Source: Acetobacteraceae bacterium (GTDB lineage Bacteria > Pseudomonadota > Alphaproteobacteria > Acetobacterales > Acetobacteraceae). From it: a DNA stretch of 14,578 nt. Positions within the stretch are counted from its first letter, which is position 1. Every line of letters starts with the position of its first letter. Positions 7,213 to 14,272 of the stretch are shown piece after piece. The DNA is taken from NCBI GenBank assembly GCA_947476855.1, contig CANJSR010000066.1, positions 1-14,578 of the forward strand. Reading direction: 5' to 3'. The position numbers and the translations under genes were made by a program. Under the pieces are notes generated by a model that saw only the letters and a program-made list of their open reading frames with translations, was not told the DNA's origin and did no database searches.

Positions 7213-7881
7213 GTGCATGACACGTTTCGCCCCAGCGCCCATACTGGTCTGTTGATCGCGGCGCTGCGCTCACGGGCCGCCACATTCGCATCCGACAGCG
7301 GGCTGGACATGGGGCTTGGCAGTGGGACGGTGCTCGCGGTGCTGGGCCAGATCGGGGTCCGGCGCTTGTTCGGTGTCGATATCGACCCCGATGCCCTGAA
7401 CGCCACCGCGTCCCTGCTGCGGACCCTGGATATGACCGACCGCGCGACCCTGCGGCAGGGATCGCTGTGGGAGCCGGTGGAAGGCCAGCGGTTCAGCGTG
7501 ATCGCGGCCAACCTGCCGCAGTTCGCCGCGGACGAGCCCGCCGACCCTGATCACACGCCGTATTGGAGCAGCGCCGGCAAGGACGGCCGCCGTTTCATGG
7601 ACCCGTTCCTCGCGGGGCTGGATCGGCATCTTTTGCCGGACGGTGTCGCCCTGATCGCCCATAACGTCTTTCTCGGCCAGGACCGGACGGCGGCCCTGCT
7701 GCGCCGCGACGGCCTTACCTGCCGGGCGGTGTCCGAGACGTCGGTCCTGCTGCACCCCCGCAAGGCCGCCATGTTGAATCCGGTGCTGCGGGCCCGTGGT
7801 CCCGCCTGTGGCATCCATCGCGTTGGCTGCTACGACTTCATTGATGTTCAGGTTCTTGAAATCCGTCGCGCCACCCCTTAG
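7213..7881 (+). CDS. PrmC/HemK-like class I SAM-dependent methyltransferase
   Basis: This predicted methyltransferase has 222 residues from the GTG at 7213. The Rossmann-fold motifs are SAM-binding motif I LDMGLGSGTV at 31-40, the acidic turn GVDIDPDAL at 54-62, and NLPQ at 100-103 in the place of the NPPY of N6-adenine and N5-glutamine methyltransferases. The segment GKDGRRFMDPFLAGLDRHLLPDG resembles the region after NPPY in PrmC. The substrate is unknown; the NLPQ variant argues against calling it a release-factor methyltransferase. A small AGGA precedes the GTG. An in-frame CTG at 7180, preceded by GGAGG 5 bases earlier, is an alternative start adding 11 residues. The gene is inserted between two paralogous transporter cassettes, and its 3' end overlaps the start of the second by 38 bases. 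The upstream 124 bases hold no other convincing gene. Confidence 0.8.
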   Translation: MHDTFRPSAHTGLLIAALRSRAATFASDSGLDMGLGSGTVLAVLGQIGVRRLFGVDIDPDALNATASLLRTLDMTDRATLRQGSLWEPVEGQRFSVIAANLPQFAADEPADPDHTPYWSSAGKDGRRFMDPFLAGLDRHLLPDGVALIAHNVFLGQDRTAALLRRDGLTCRAVSETSVLLHPRKAAMLNPVLRARGPACGIHRVGCYDFIDVQVLEIRRATP

Positions 7882-9547
7882 CCGAACGTGCCCGTTCAGC
7901 GTCCTGCTGTCCGCCATCGCGTTCCTGCTGATGCTGCTGTCGGTTCAGCCTGGTGCCCGCGCCGCCGCGGCCGACGCGCTGGACCGGGCGAAGGACATGG
8001 TGACCGAGGCGCGGGAGGATTGCGGGACCGGCACCGACGTGCTCGCCCGCATCCTGTGCGATGGCGTGCTGCGGGTGGGCCTCCGAAGCGATTATCATGC
8101 GTTCTCGGCCCGAAACGAAGTCGGTACGTTGACCGGGTTCGAGGTCGATCTGGCCCAGGCCATCGCGCATTTCCTGGGCGTCACGCTGATGCAGGTGCCG
8201 GTGGAGCCGAAGAACCGCATCCCGATCCTGGCCAGCCGCGCCGCGGATCTGGTCATCGCGACGATGGGCCACACCGTCCAGCGGGAGGCGAATGCCGCGT
8301 TCGTCCGGCCGCATTATTATGGATCGCGCACAGTGGTGGTCGGGCGGGTGGGCAGCCCGGTGTCGGGGTGGGATGACCTGCGCGCGGGCCATTCGGTCTG
8401 CCTGCCTCTGGGCGCCAGTTTCAACATTCTGTTCGTGCAGCGGCACATCCGCATCCTGACCTTCGACAATGCGACCGCCCTGCTGGACGCGCTGAATTTC
8501 GGGCAATGCGCGTTCATCGCCCATGACGACACGTTCTTCACGAAGTGGCTGGCCGACCCCGCCTGGTCGGCGCGGTTCGGGATCAAGTTCGGCTTCTCCC
8601 CCTTGCCCTGGGGCATGGCTGTCCCGCCCGAGGGCGGTGAGCGGTTCCGCATTCTGCTCTCCTCCCTCAGCGCCGCGTGGCATGCCGACGGGACGTTCCT
8701 GGCGCTGGGCCGGCCCCATCGCATTCCGAACGGCTTCCTGGAGGAGCAGCGTGCCCGCTTTGCCGCGCCCGAGTGCGTCACCTCCGGCGGCGCCGTCGTT
8801 CGAAGCTGCCTGCTGCCCGCGGTGGATACCGCCGCGAGCGACCTGCCTTCGATGCTCGCGCCGTTCGCGGCGGGGATGGAAGCCTGGCTGTCCGGGTGGT
8901 TCGGTCTGCACGCCGACCTGGCGATCTTCAAGAGCCAGGCCTCGGTGGCGCTGCTGATCGAGGGGATCGGCTACTCCCTGGCCATGGTCATCGGGTCGAT
9001 GATCACGACGGTCGCCTTTGCGTTCGGCTTCGCCGCCATGGCCGATGCGGGGTTCCGGCCGGTGCGCTGGCTGGCGGCCTTGCTGACCGAGATCGGGCAG
9101 AGCACGCCGATGCCTCTGCTGCTGTTCTTCGGCTACATCGTGGCGGGGGGGCTGACATATTACTCGGCCGTGGTCGCGCTGTTCACGGCGATGATCATGC
9201 TGGGGTTCTATAACGGCAGCTACGCTGGCCAGGCGATCCATGACGCCCGCCATTCCCTGCACGCCACGCAGGCCCCCGGGGGGTCGGGGTTCCGCGCGAC
9301 CGTTTCGGTGGCATGGACGCAGTTGGTCGCGTTCCTGATCAACGCGACCAAGGGGGCGCCGGCGGCGGACATGATCGGCGTGCCGGAGTTCCTGGGCGTG
9401 ATCACCGACCTGACCGCGCACACGCGGGACCGCTTCGTGCTGTACGTGATCCTGTTGATCTTCTATACCGCGCTCGTGCTGGCTGCGATCGCCCTGCTCA
9501 TGGCGGTGGAAACGCGGTTCATCCACCGTGTCGGGCGGCGCGCATGA
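7844..9547 (+). CDS. Solute-binding protein-ABC permease fusion, cassette B
   Basis: This 567-residue paralogue of the cassette A fusion aligns with few gaps over its whole length. Residues 15-41 form a signal peptide or anchor after a basic N-terminus. The binding domain has LRVGLRSDYHAFS, LTGFEVDLAQAIAHFLGV, NRIPILASRAADLVIAT and DALNFGQCAFIAHDD. The six periplasmic cysteines (60, 72, 186, 222, 311, 322) match cassette A one for one. The permease domain from about 365 contains IGQSTPMPLLLFFGYIVAGG and INATKGAPAADMIGVPEF. The cytoplasmic loop, 'SLHATQAPGGSGFRATVSVAW', has no EAA motif and is shortened as in cassette A. The ATG at 7844 lies inside the methyltransferase gene; a GTG at 7796 is a longer alternative, and no clear ribosome binding site is seen for either. 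Divergence in the binding domain suggests a different ligand from cassette A. Confidence 0.85.
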   Translation: MFRFLKSVAPPLSRTCPFSVLLSAIAFLLMLLSVQPGARAAAADALDRAKDMVTEAREDCGTGTDVLARILCDGVLRVGLRSDYHAFSARNEVGTLTGFEVDLAQAIAHFLGVTLMQVPVEPKNRIPILASRAADLVIATMGHTVQREANAAFVRPHYYGSRTVVVGRVGSPVSGWDDLRAGHSVCLPLGASFNILFVQRHIRILTFDNATALLDALNFGQCAFIAHDDTFFTKWLADPAWSARFGIKFGFSPLPWGMAVPPEGGERFRILLSSLSAAWHADGTFLALGRPHRIPNGFLEEQRARFAAPECVTSGGAVVRSCLLPAVDTAASDLPSMLAPFAAGMEAWLSGWFGLHADLAIFKSQASVALLIEGIGYSLAMVIGSMITTVAFAFGFAAMADAGFRPVRWLAALLTEIGQSTPMPLLLFFGYIVAGGLTYYSAVVALFTAMIMLGFYNGSYAGQAIHDARHSLHATQAPGGSGFRATVSVAWTQLVAFLINATKGAPAADMIGVPEFLGVITDLTAHTRDRFVLYVILLIFYTALVLAAIALLMAVETRFIHRVGRRA

Positions 9548-10161
9548 CGGAGCATCTATCCACCTTCCTCCCCGAACTGTTCGATGGCTTCCTGATCAAT
9601 CTTTGGGTGGCGCTCCTGTCCGTGGTGATCGGGCTGGTCTTCGGCTTGCCGCTGGCGCTGATCCGCGACAGGCTGCATTGGACCGAGGTGCCGATCCGCC
9701 TGTCGATCCGCGTCATGCAGGCCGCACCGGTCTATGTGATCATGTTCTTCCTGCTGAACCTGCTGCCGGCCCATGTGTCGATCCTCGGCTGGAAGATCGC
9801 GGCCACCGGCCTCGCCGCACTGATCCTGTCGCAGGCGATCAATATGGTGGCCTACATGGAGGAGAACGGGTTGCAGGCCCTGGGGCATCTGCATCGGGGG
9901 GAGATCGCGCAGGCGGTCCTGTTCCTGCCGAACGTGATGCGGGGCTTCATCGTGGTGGTGATGTCCTCCGGGATCGGCGCGGCGATCGGCGTGTCGGAGG
10001 CGGTGGGCGTGACCCTGCGCCACGCGCAGCGCCTGCCGGACCTGAGCGACCGGGTGCTGCTGTTCCTGCTGGTGATCGCGTTCTTCGTCAGCGTGTTCGG
10101 GACGCTCAACGCGATCCTGCGGCGGGTGATGCGCCGGTTGGCCTCCGCCGGCCGCGGGTGA
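9544..10161 (+). CDS. ABC-type amino acid permease subunit, cassette B
   Basis: This 205-residue partner permease is the paralogue of the 200-residue protein in cassette A. The ATG overlaps the preceding TGA as ATGA. Shared, nearly unchanged blocks are GFLINLWVALLSVVIGL, RVMQAAPVYVIMFFLLNLLP, VLFLPNVMRGF and VVMSSGIGAAIGVSEAVGVTLRHAQ. The expected EAA coupling segment is reduced to 'HRGEIAQAVLFLPN', and the strongly kept MSSG-GAAIGV-EAVG stretch replaces the usual 'LLKDTSL..VIGVPEL'. About five membrane helices are expected. It ends 10 bases before the stop codon of a convergent gene, with no room for a separate terminator. No ATPase gene follows. Confidence 0.82.
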   Translation: MTEHLSTFLPELFDGFLINLWVALLSVVIGLVFGLPLALIRDRLHWTEVPIRLSIRVMQAAPVYVIMFFLLNLLPAHVSILGWKIAATGLAALILSQAINMVAYMEENGLQALGHLHRGEIAQAVLFLPNVMRGFIVVVMSSGIGAAIGVSEAVGVTLRHAQRLPDLSDRVLLFLLVIAFFVSVFGTLNAILRRVMRRLASAGRG

Positions 10162-10171
10162 TCCTGCCGCT

Positions 10172-12019
10172 CTACCGGCGCGCGCAGAAGGCGGAATGCT
10201 CAAGCAAGGCGCCGAAGCGCTGGCCGGACAGGTCGGCGGGCCAGGCCCAGGAATCGACCAGGCTCCAGCCCACCGTCTCCCGCCGCAGCAGGGCCGTGAC
10301 GCCGGACGGGATGTCCGGGCCGAGGTCTGGCGGCGTGCAGGTGACCAGCGCGAAGCCATAACCATCGCGATGGGCGGCGGACAGCGTCTCCGCGTCCGCC
10401 CGGTTCACGGTGCGGACGTCCAGGCCCGGACGGCGGGGTTCCAGGAACAGCAACGTGCCCCGGACCAGGCTGCCGGTGGCGTCGAAGGGGTCTCCTGGCA
10501 CGAGCAGGGCCAGTCTCGCATCCGATGGAAGATGGGCGGCGATCCGGGAGCCGAGCGCGAAGACGGTCGGCTGCGGGACCTGGAGATCGAAGCGCAGCAT
10601 CGGGGCGATGGCGACGGGGAATGCCAGCGCCAGGACGATGGCGGCCCCCGCGGCGGTGCGCGCGCGTGCCCCGAGTCGCACCACGGCCTGTCCCGCCCAG
10701 GGGCGCAGCCAGATCGTCAGGCCCAGCATGACCAACAGCGACAGATGGCCGGAGTAGCGGAAATAGGAGTGCGCGTTCCGGGCCATCTCCGGCGGGAAAT
10801 GGGCGATATAGGTGAACAGCAGGAAGCCGTTGTAGAGGGCCGCCGTCCCGACGATCAGCGCCAGTACCGTTGCCTCCCACGACCGGGGTGCTCGCCGCCA
10901 GGTCAGCACCGCGCCCACGATCACCGCGATCAGGCAAAGATAGAACGTCGCCTTCTGGACGATCGTCCGCAGCGCCGACCCAAGGATGGTCGGCAGCAGG
11001 GCGAAGTTCCAGGAACTGAACGGGCGGGGGCGGAGTTCACCGGCCTCGAAACTGGTCAGGGCGTAGCCGCGCCAGATCAGCCACAGCAGGAGCGAAGGTG
11101 CCAGGATCGCCCCGACGATGGCGGCGCCCCGGCGCCAGGGGATCGCGGGGTGGGTGACGGCCAGCGCCAGGAAGCTGACGCCGATCGGGATCAGAAGGCC
11201 GATGCCGGATTGCTTCACGTTGACCAGGGCCGCCAGCACGAGGGCCAGCGCCACGCCAGCGCGGGGCGTCCGCCCCTGCTCCATGTCGCGCAGGGCGTCC
11301 GCCGCGAGCCAGACCGAGAAGACCGCGCAGACAGCGAGCGGCGTTTCGCCGTAGCCGGCCAGGAAGGTGCGTGGCACGAAGCCGGGGTTGAGCGCGATCG
11401 CCAGCCCCAGCCCGCAGGCGATTGCCCACCACGGCGGCGTGCCCTTCTCCCGTCCGGCCAGGACTCGCGCCAGCAGCAGCCCCGCCGCCGCTAGCAGGGC
11501 CAGGTTGAACAGCGCCATCGCGTTCGGTACCAGCCGGCCCGCGACGACCGAGGCCGCATAGGCCACGAACTGCGTGTTGTAGGGGGCGACGGGGATGAAG
11601 GACCAGGATGGCGGGCGGTCCTGCCGCGGCAGCATGTCGTGGTCGAACAGATAGGCGGCGTTAGGCAGCAGGTTCAGCCAGGTATCCACCTGCGACGGCC
11701 AGGCGGGCAGCATCACCAGCCAGAACGGCAGCGTCAGGACCGCAATGCGCCCGACGCCGTCCCACCGCCGAACCGCCGGCAGCGCCAGGCCCGCCAGGGC
11801 GACCAATGCCAGCCCCGCCAACGGAATCCGCATCGAGGCCGGCGTCAGCACGCCCCAGACCGTCAGGACGATCGCCGCCAAGCCCCAGCCGGCGACCAGA
11901 CTGGCCTCGGGGGCCTGCCGGCCGGCGCCGATCGCGCCGATCGCGACGAACATCACCAGCACGATGAAAAGACCCGCCAGACCGATCAGGTCCGGCAGGT
12001 CAGGGATGTACGGCTGCAT
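10172..12019 (-). CDS. Polytopic membrane protein, possible GT-C-type glycosyltransferase
   Basis: This 615-residue protein has about 11-13 hydrophobic helices and a soluble C-terminal domain of about 120 residues. I cannot assign a named family. Features suggesting a GT-C (lipid-phosphate-sugar dependent, ArnT/PMT-like) fold are an acidic first extracytoplasmic loop with VDTW and FDHDM (Asp112, Asp126, Asp128), followed by a proline- and aromatic-rich SWSFIPVAPYNTQ. There is also LAGYGETPLAVCAVFSVWLA, reminiscent of the 'GYaDlPLa' helix of many family-39-like glycosyltransferases. If so, it would transfer a sugar on the periplasmic side. The C-terminal part (LPSDARLALLVPGDPFDATGS) looks globular. 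It starts 30 bases after the CoA-transferase stop and may be co-transcribed, but no functional link is evident. An O-antigen-type or unrelated membrane protein remains possible. Confidence 0.7.
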   Translation of the reverse strand: MQPYIPDLPDLIGLAGLFIVLVMFVAIGAIGAGRQAPEASLVAGWGLAAIVLTVWGVLTPASMRIPLAGLALVALAGLALPAVRRWDGVGRIAVLTLPFWLVMLPAWPSQVDTWLNLLPNAAYLFDHDMLPRQDRPPSWSFIPVAPYNTQFVAYAASVVAGRLVPNAMALFNLALLAAAGLLLARVLAGREKGTPPWWAIACGLGLAIALNPGFVPRTFLAGYGETPLAVCAVFSVWLAADALRDMEQGRTPRAGVALALVLAALVNVKQSGIGLLIPIGVSFLALAVTHPAIPWRRGAAIVGAILAPSLLLWLIWRGYALTSFEAGELRPRPFSSWNFALLPTILGSALRTIVQKATFYLCLIAVIVGAVLTWRRAPRSWEATVLALIVGTAALYNGFLLFTYIAHFPPEMARNAHSYFRYSGHLSLLVMLGLTIWLRPWAGQAVVRLGARARTAAGAAIVLALAFPVAIAPMLRFDLQVPQPTVFALGSRIAAHLPSDARLALLVPGDPFDATGSLVRGTLLFLEPRRPGLDVRTVNRADAETLSAAHRDGYGFALVTCTPPDLGPDIPSGVTALLRRETVGWSLVDSWAWPADLSGQRFGALLEHSAFCARR

Positions 12020-12049
12020 ACCGGTGCGGTCGCTGGCCTCCGGCGCGCG

Positions 12050-13246
12050 CTATTTCGCCAGCGCCACGCCCTTGGTCAGCATCGCGTCGATCTCCGCGTC
12101 CGAGAATCCGTGCTGGGCCAGGACTTCGCGCGTGTGCTCCCCCAGGACGGGGGCGTGGGCGCGCATCGTCCCGTTCTCGAACGGCGGCAGGCCGGGGATG
12201 TTCGGCATCGGCACCGGTTCGGCAACGCCCGGCTGGTTCAGCCAGGAGATGATGCCGGTCGCGGCGACCTGCGCTTCCTTGAGGAATTCCTCGTAGGTAT
12301 TGACGCGGTAGTTCATCAGGTTGCGCTCGGTGAAGCGCTGCGCCAGGGCGTCGGTCTGCTTCGTCTTGATGATCGGACGCAGCACCTCATACAGCTCATC
12401 GAGGTTCTTGCCGCGCGCTTCGTGAGTCGAAAAGCGCGGGTCGTCCAGCAGGTCCTTGCGCTCGATCGCGTCGCAGAAGGGCGGCCAGTCGCCAGGGCGG
12501 ACCATGGTGACGTTCAACTGGCCATCCGCGGTGTCGTAGACCGCGTTCGGCATCGACGTGCGCTGGGCGGAGCCACGTTCCAGATATTGCGCCATCAGGC
12601 GGATGACGGACAGCATCGCGCCGCCCTGCATCAGGCTGGCCTCCAACCGGCGGCCTTCGGACGTGCCGGTCTGGCGCTTGACGAAGATCGAGGTCGCGAT
12701 GGCCTGAAAGCCGAGCAGGCCGGTGAACATGTCGATCAGGGAGATCGCGATGCGGTGCGGGTGTCCGTCCTTGTCGCCTCGGTTCTCGTTCACGATGCCG
12801 GTGAAGGCCTGGAGCACCGGGTCCATGGCGGGACGCGACGCGAGCGGGCCGGTCTGCCCGAAGCCGGAGATCGAGTAGTAGATGATCCCCGGGTTGATCG
12901 CCTTCACGTCGTCGTAGCCGAAGCCGTATTTCTGGATGGTGCCGGGGCGGAAGCCTTCCATGAAGACATCCGCGTCCTTGATCATCCGGCGGAGCGCTTC
13001 CTTGCCCTCCTCGGCCTTGAGGTCGAGCGCGACGCTGCGCTTGCCGAGCGTGGCATAGAGCGAGAAGGCCGAGTGATCCTCATACCGTTTGCCGAGGATG
13101 CGCGCCCAGTCCCCGCCGTCCCGCGGGTTCTCGATCTTGATGACGTCGGCGCCATGCTGCGCCAGCATCATCGCACAGGACGGGCCGGCGACGCCGCCCG
13201 TCAGGTCGATGACTTTCAGACCCTTGAATGCCGAGTACCAATCCAT
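12050..13246 (-). CDS. Class III CoA-transferase (CaiB/BaiF family)
   Basis: This 398-residue cytoplasmic enzyme of the formyl-CoA-transferase/CaiB family moves CoA between carboxylic acids through an aspartyl-CoA anhydride. Family signatures are clear: LKVIDLTGGVAGPSCAMMLAQHGADVIKIE at the N-terminus, GKRSVALDLKAEEG, DVFMEGFRPG, and GFGQTGPLASRPAMDPVLQAFTG, where Asp142 is in the place of the catalytic aspartate (Asp169 in formyl-CoA transferase). Length is normal. The ATG at 13246 gives the standard N-terminus. A TTG at 13282 adds 12 residues and is less likely. No strong ribosome binding site is visible. It lies 69 bases after an LLM oxidoreductase gene, with a DUF35 protein further upstream, so degradation of some organic acid as its CoA thioester is plausible. 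The acid is not determinable here. Confidence 0.92.
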   Translation of the reverse strand: MDWYSAFKGLKVIDLTGGVAGPSCAMMLAQHGADVIKIENPRDGGDWARILGKRYEDHSAFSLYATLGKRSVALDLKAEEGKEALRRMIKDADVFMEGFRPGTIQKYGFGYDDVKAINPGIIYYSISGFGQTGPLASRPAMDPVLQAFTGIVNENRGDKDGHPHRIAISLIDMFTGLLGFQAIATSIFVKRQTGTSEGRRLEASLMQGGAMLSVIRLMAQYLERGSAQRTSMPNAVYDTADGQLNVTMVRPGDWPPFCDAIERKDLLDDPRFSTHEARGKNLDELYEVLRPIIKTKQTDALAQRFTERNLMNYRVNTYEEFLKEAQVAATGIISWLNQPGVAEPVPMPNIPGLPPFENGTMRAHAPVLGEHTREVLAQHGFSDAEIDAMLTKGVALAK

Positions 13247-13315
13247 GGCGTTCGTCCGAGCTCCAATCGCGGTGAGGTTCAAGCTTGGGACATCTGAACC
13301 GCAGGTCCGCCCAGG

Positions 13316-14140
13316 TTACAACCCCTCTCCCGCTTTGCAGAAGCGTTCGACCGTCTTCAGATAGGTATCGATATCGCGATCCTCGGGCGCGGCCATCACA
13401 TGCTGCACCCCGGCTTCCTTGTAGGCAGCCAGCGCCGAACGGGTTTCGTCCACGTTGTTCGCGTTGCAGGTGATTCGGAGCGAGATCGTGAAGCTTTCCT
13501 CGGGCCGCACCGCGCGGAAGCGGGCCACGACCTCTTTCGCCTGATCCGGGCGCACCCGGCTGCCGTGCCAGCCATCCAACCCACAGGCACGCTTGAACGC
13601 GGCGTCCGAGGAGCCGCCGATCCAGATCGGAATCGGCGCGATCGGTTGAGGCTGGGAGCGCATGGACTCCACCTTTGCGTCGATCCAATTGGTCGGGAAG
13701 GTCACCGGATCGTTGTACCAGACCGCCTTCATCAGCCCGATGCCCTCGTCCATCCGCCGGCCGCGTTCCTTGAAGGGGACGCCCAGGGCCTCGAACTCCG
13801 GTTCCAGCCAGCCGACGCCGCCGCCCAGGATCAACCGTCCCTGCGACAGGTTCTGCAATGTCGCCAATTCCTTGGCCAAGGGCAGAGGATGGCGCAACGG
13901 CAGGATCAGCACCGATGTCCCCAGCCGCACCCGCGTGGTCGCCGCCGCGGCCCAGGTCAGGGTCAGCACCGGGTCCCAGAAATTGGGCGATGGCGGATAG
14001 GGCGCGCCGGCGGGGACGATGATGTGCTCACTCACCCACACGTCCGCCAGCCCCAATTCCTCCGCCTGCACAGCCGCTCGGCGGATCGAGTCAGGGCCAG
14101 CCTTCCGGCCGATATGAGGCAAATGGATGCCGAGTTGCAT
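13316..14140 (-). CDS. LLM-class flavin/F420-type oxidoreductase
   Basis: This 274-residue protein of the bacterial-luciferase-like superfamily resembles the group of putative F420-dependent oxidoreductases of similar length. Seen in sequence: MQLGIHLPHIG at strand 1, WVSEHIIVPAG, the RVRLGTSVLILPLRHPLPLAKELATLQNLSQGRLILGGGVGW core, and PIWIGGSSDAAFKRA near 175-190. Whether it uses FMN or F420 cannot be told. The start ATG at 14140 has a strong GGAGGA ribosome binding site 8 bases upstream. A terminator separates it from the preceding gene, so it probably has its own promoter within 14141-14216, and it may head a unit with the CoA-transferase. Substrate is unknown; a role in oxidising a catabolic intermediate fits the neighbours. 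Confidence 0.9.
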   Translation of the reverse strand: MQLGIHLPHIGRKAGPDSIRRAAVQAEELGLADVWVSEHIIVPAGAPYPPSPNFWDPVLTLTWAAAATTRVRLGTSVLILPLRHPLPLAKELATLQNLSQGRLILGGGVGWLEPEFEALGVPFKERGRRMDEGIGLMKAVWYNDPVTFPTNWIDAKVESMRSQPQPIAPIPIWIGGSSDAAFKRACGLDGWHGSRVRPDQAKEVVARFRAVRPEESFTISLRITCNANNVDETRSALAAYKEAGVQHVMAAPEDRDIDTYLKTVERFCKAGEGL

Positions 14141-14148
14141 GGTCTGGT

Positions 14149-14154
14149 TCCTCC
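14149..14154 (-). promoter_or_regulatory. Strong ribosome binding site of the LLM oxidoreductase
   Basis: The minus-strand GGAGGA is 8 bases before the ATG at 14140. It is the best Shine-Dalgarno in the window and confirms that start. Confidence 0.65.
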
Positions 14155-14216
14155 CGTGATTGGGGGAAACCGTGCCGCGTCCCGGCGCTGTCGTCCAGTG
14201 GCAGGCGAGCCGCCAT

Positions 14217-14251
14217 AAAAAACGGCGCCGGTCGGGTGACCGGCGCCGTTT
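14217..14251 (-). terminator. Rho-independent terminator of the DUF35 gene
   Basis: A perfect 14-bp inverted repeat (14220-14233 and 14238-14251) encloses a 4-base loop. Read on the minus strand, the GC-rich stem ends in a run of six T (14222-14217), the classic intrinsic terminator form. It lies about 20 bases after the DUF35 stop codon and before the LLM oxidoreductase gene, splitting the two into separate transcription units. Confidence 0.88.
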
Positions 14252-14272
14252 CAGTATGCCTTGCCCGAGTGA

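Noticed and set aside
7838..9526. A 562-codon open frame on the minus strand opposite fusion B
   Set aside because: It is a shadow of the well-supported plus-strand fusion in GC-rich DNA; its translation is rich in R, G, H, Q and D with no domain resemblance.
11639..13297. A 552-codon open frame on the plus strand opposite the CoA-transferase and membrane protein genes
   Set aside because: It spans two well-supported minus-strand genes and their spacer, and its low-complexity composition is typical of an antisense shadow.
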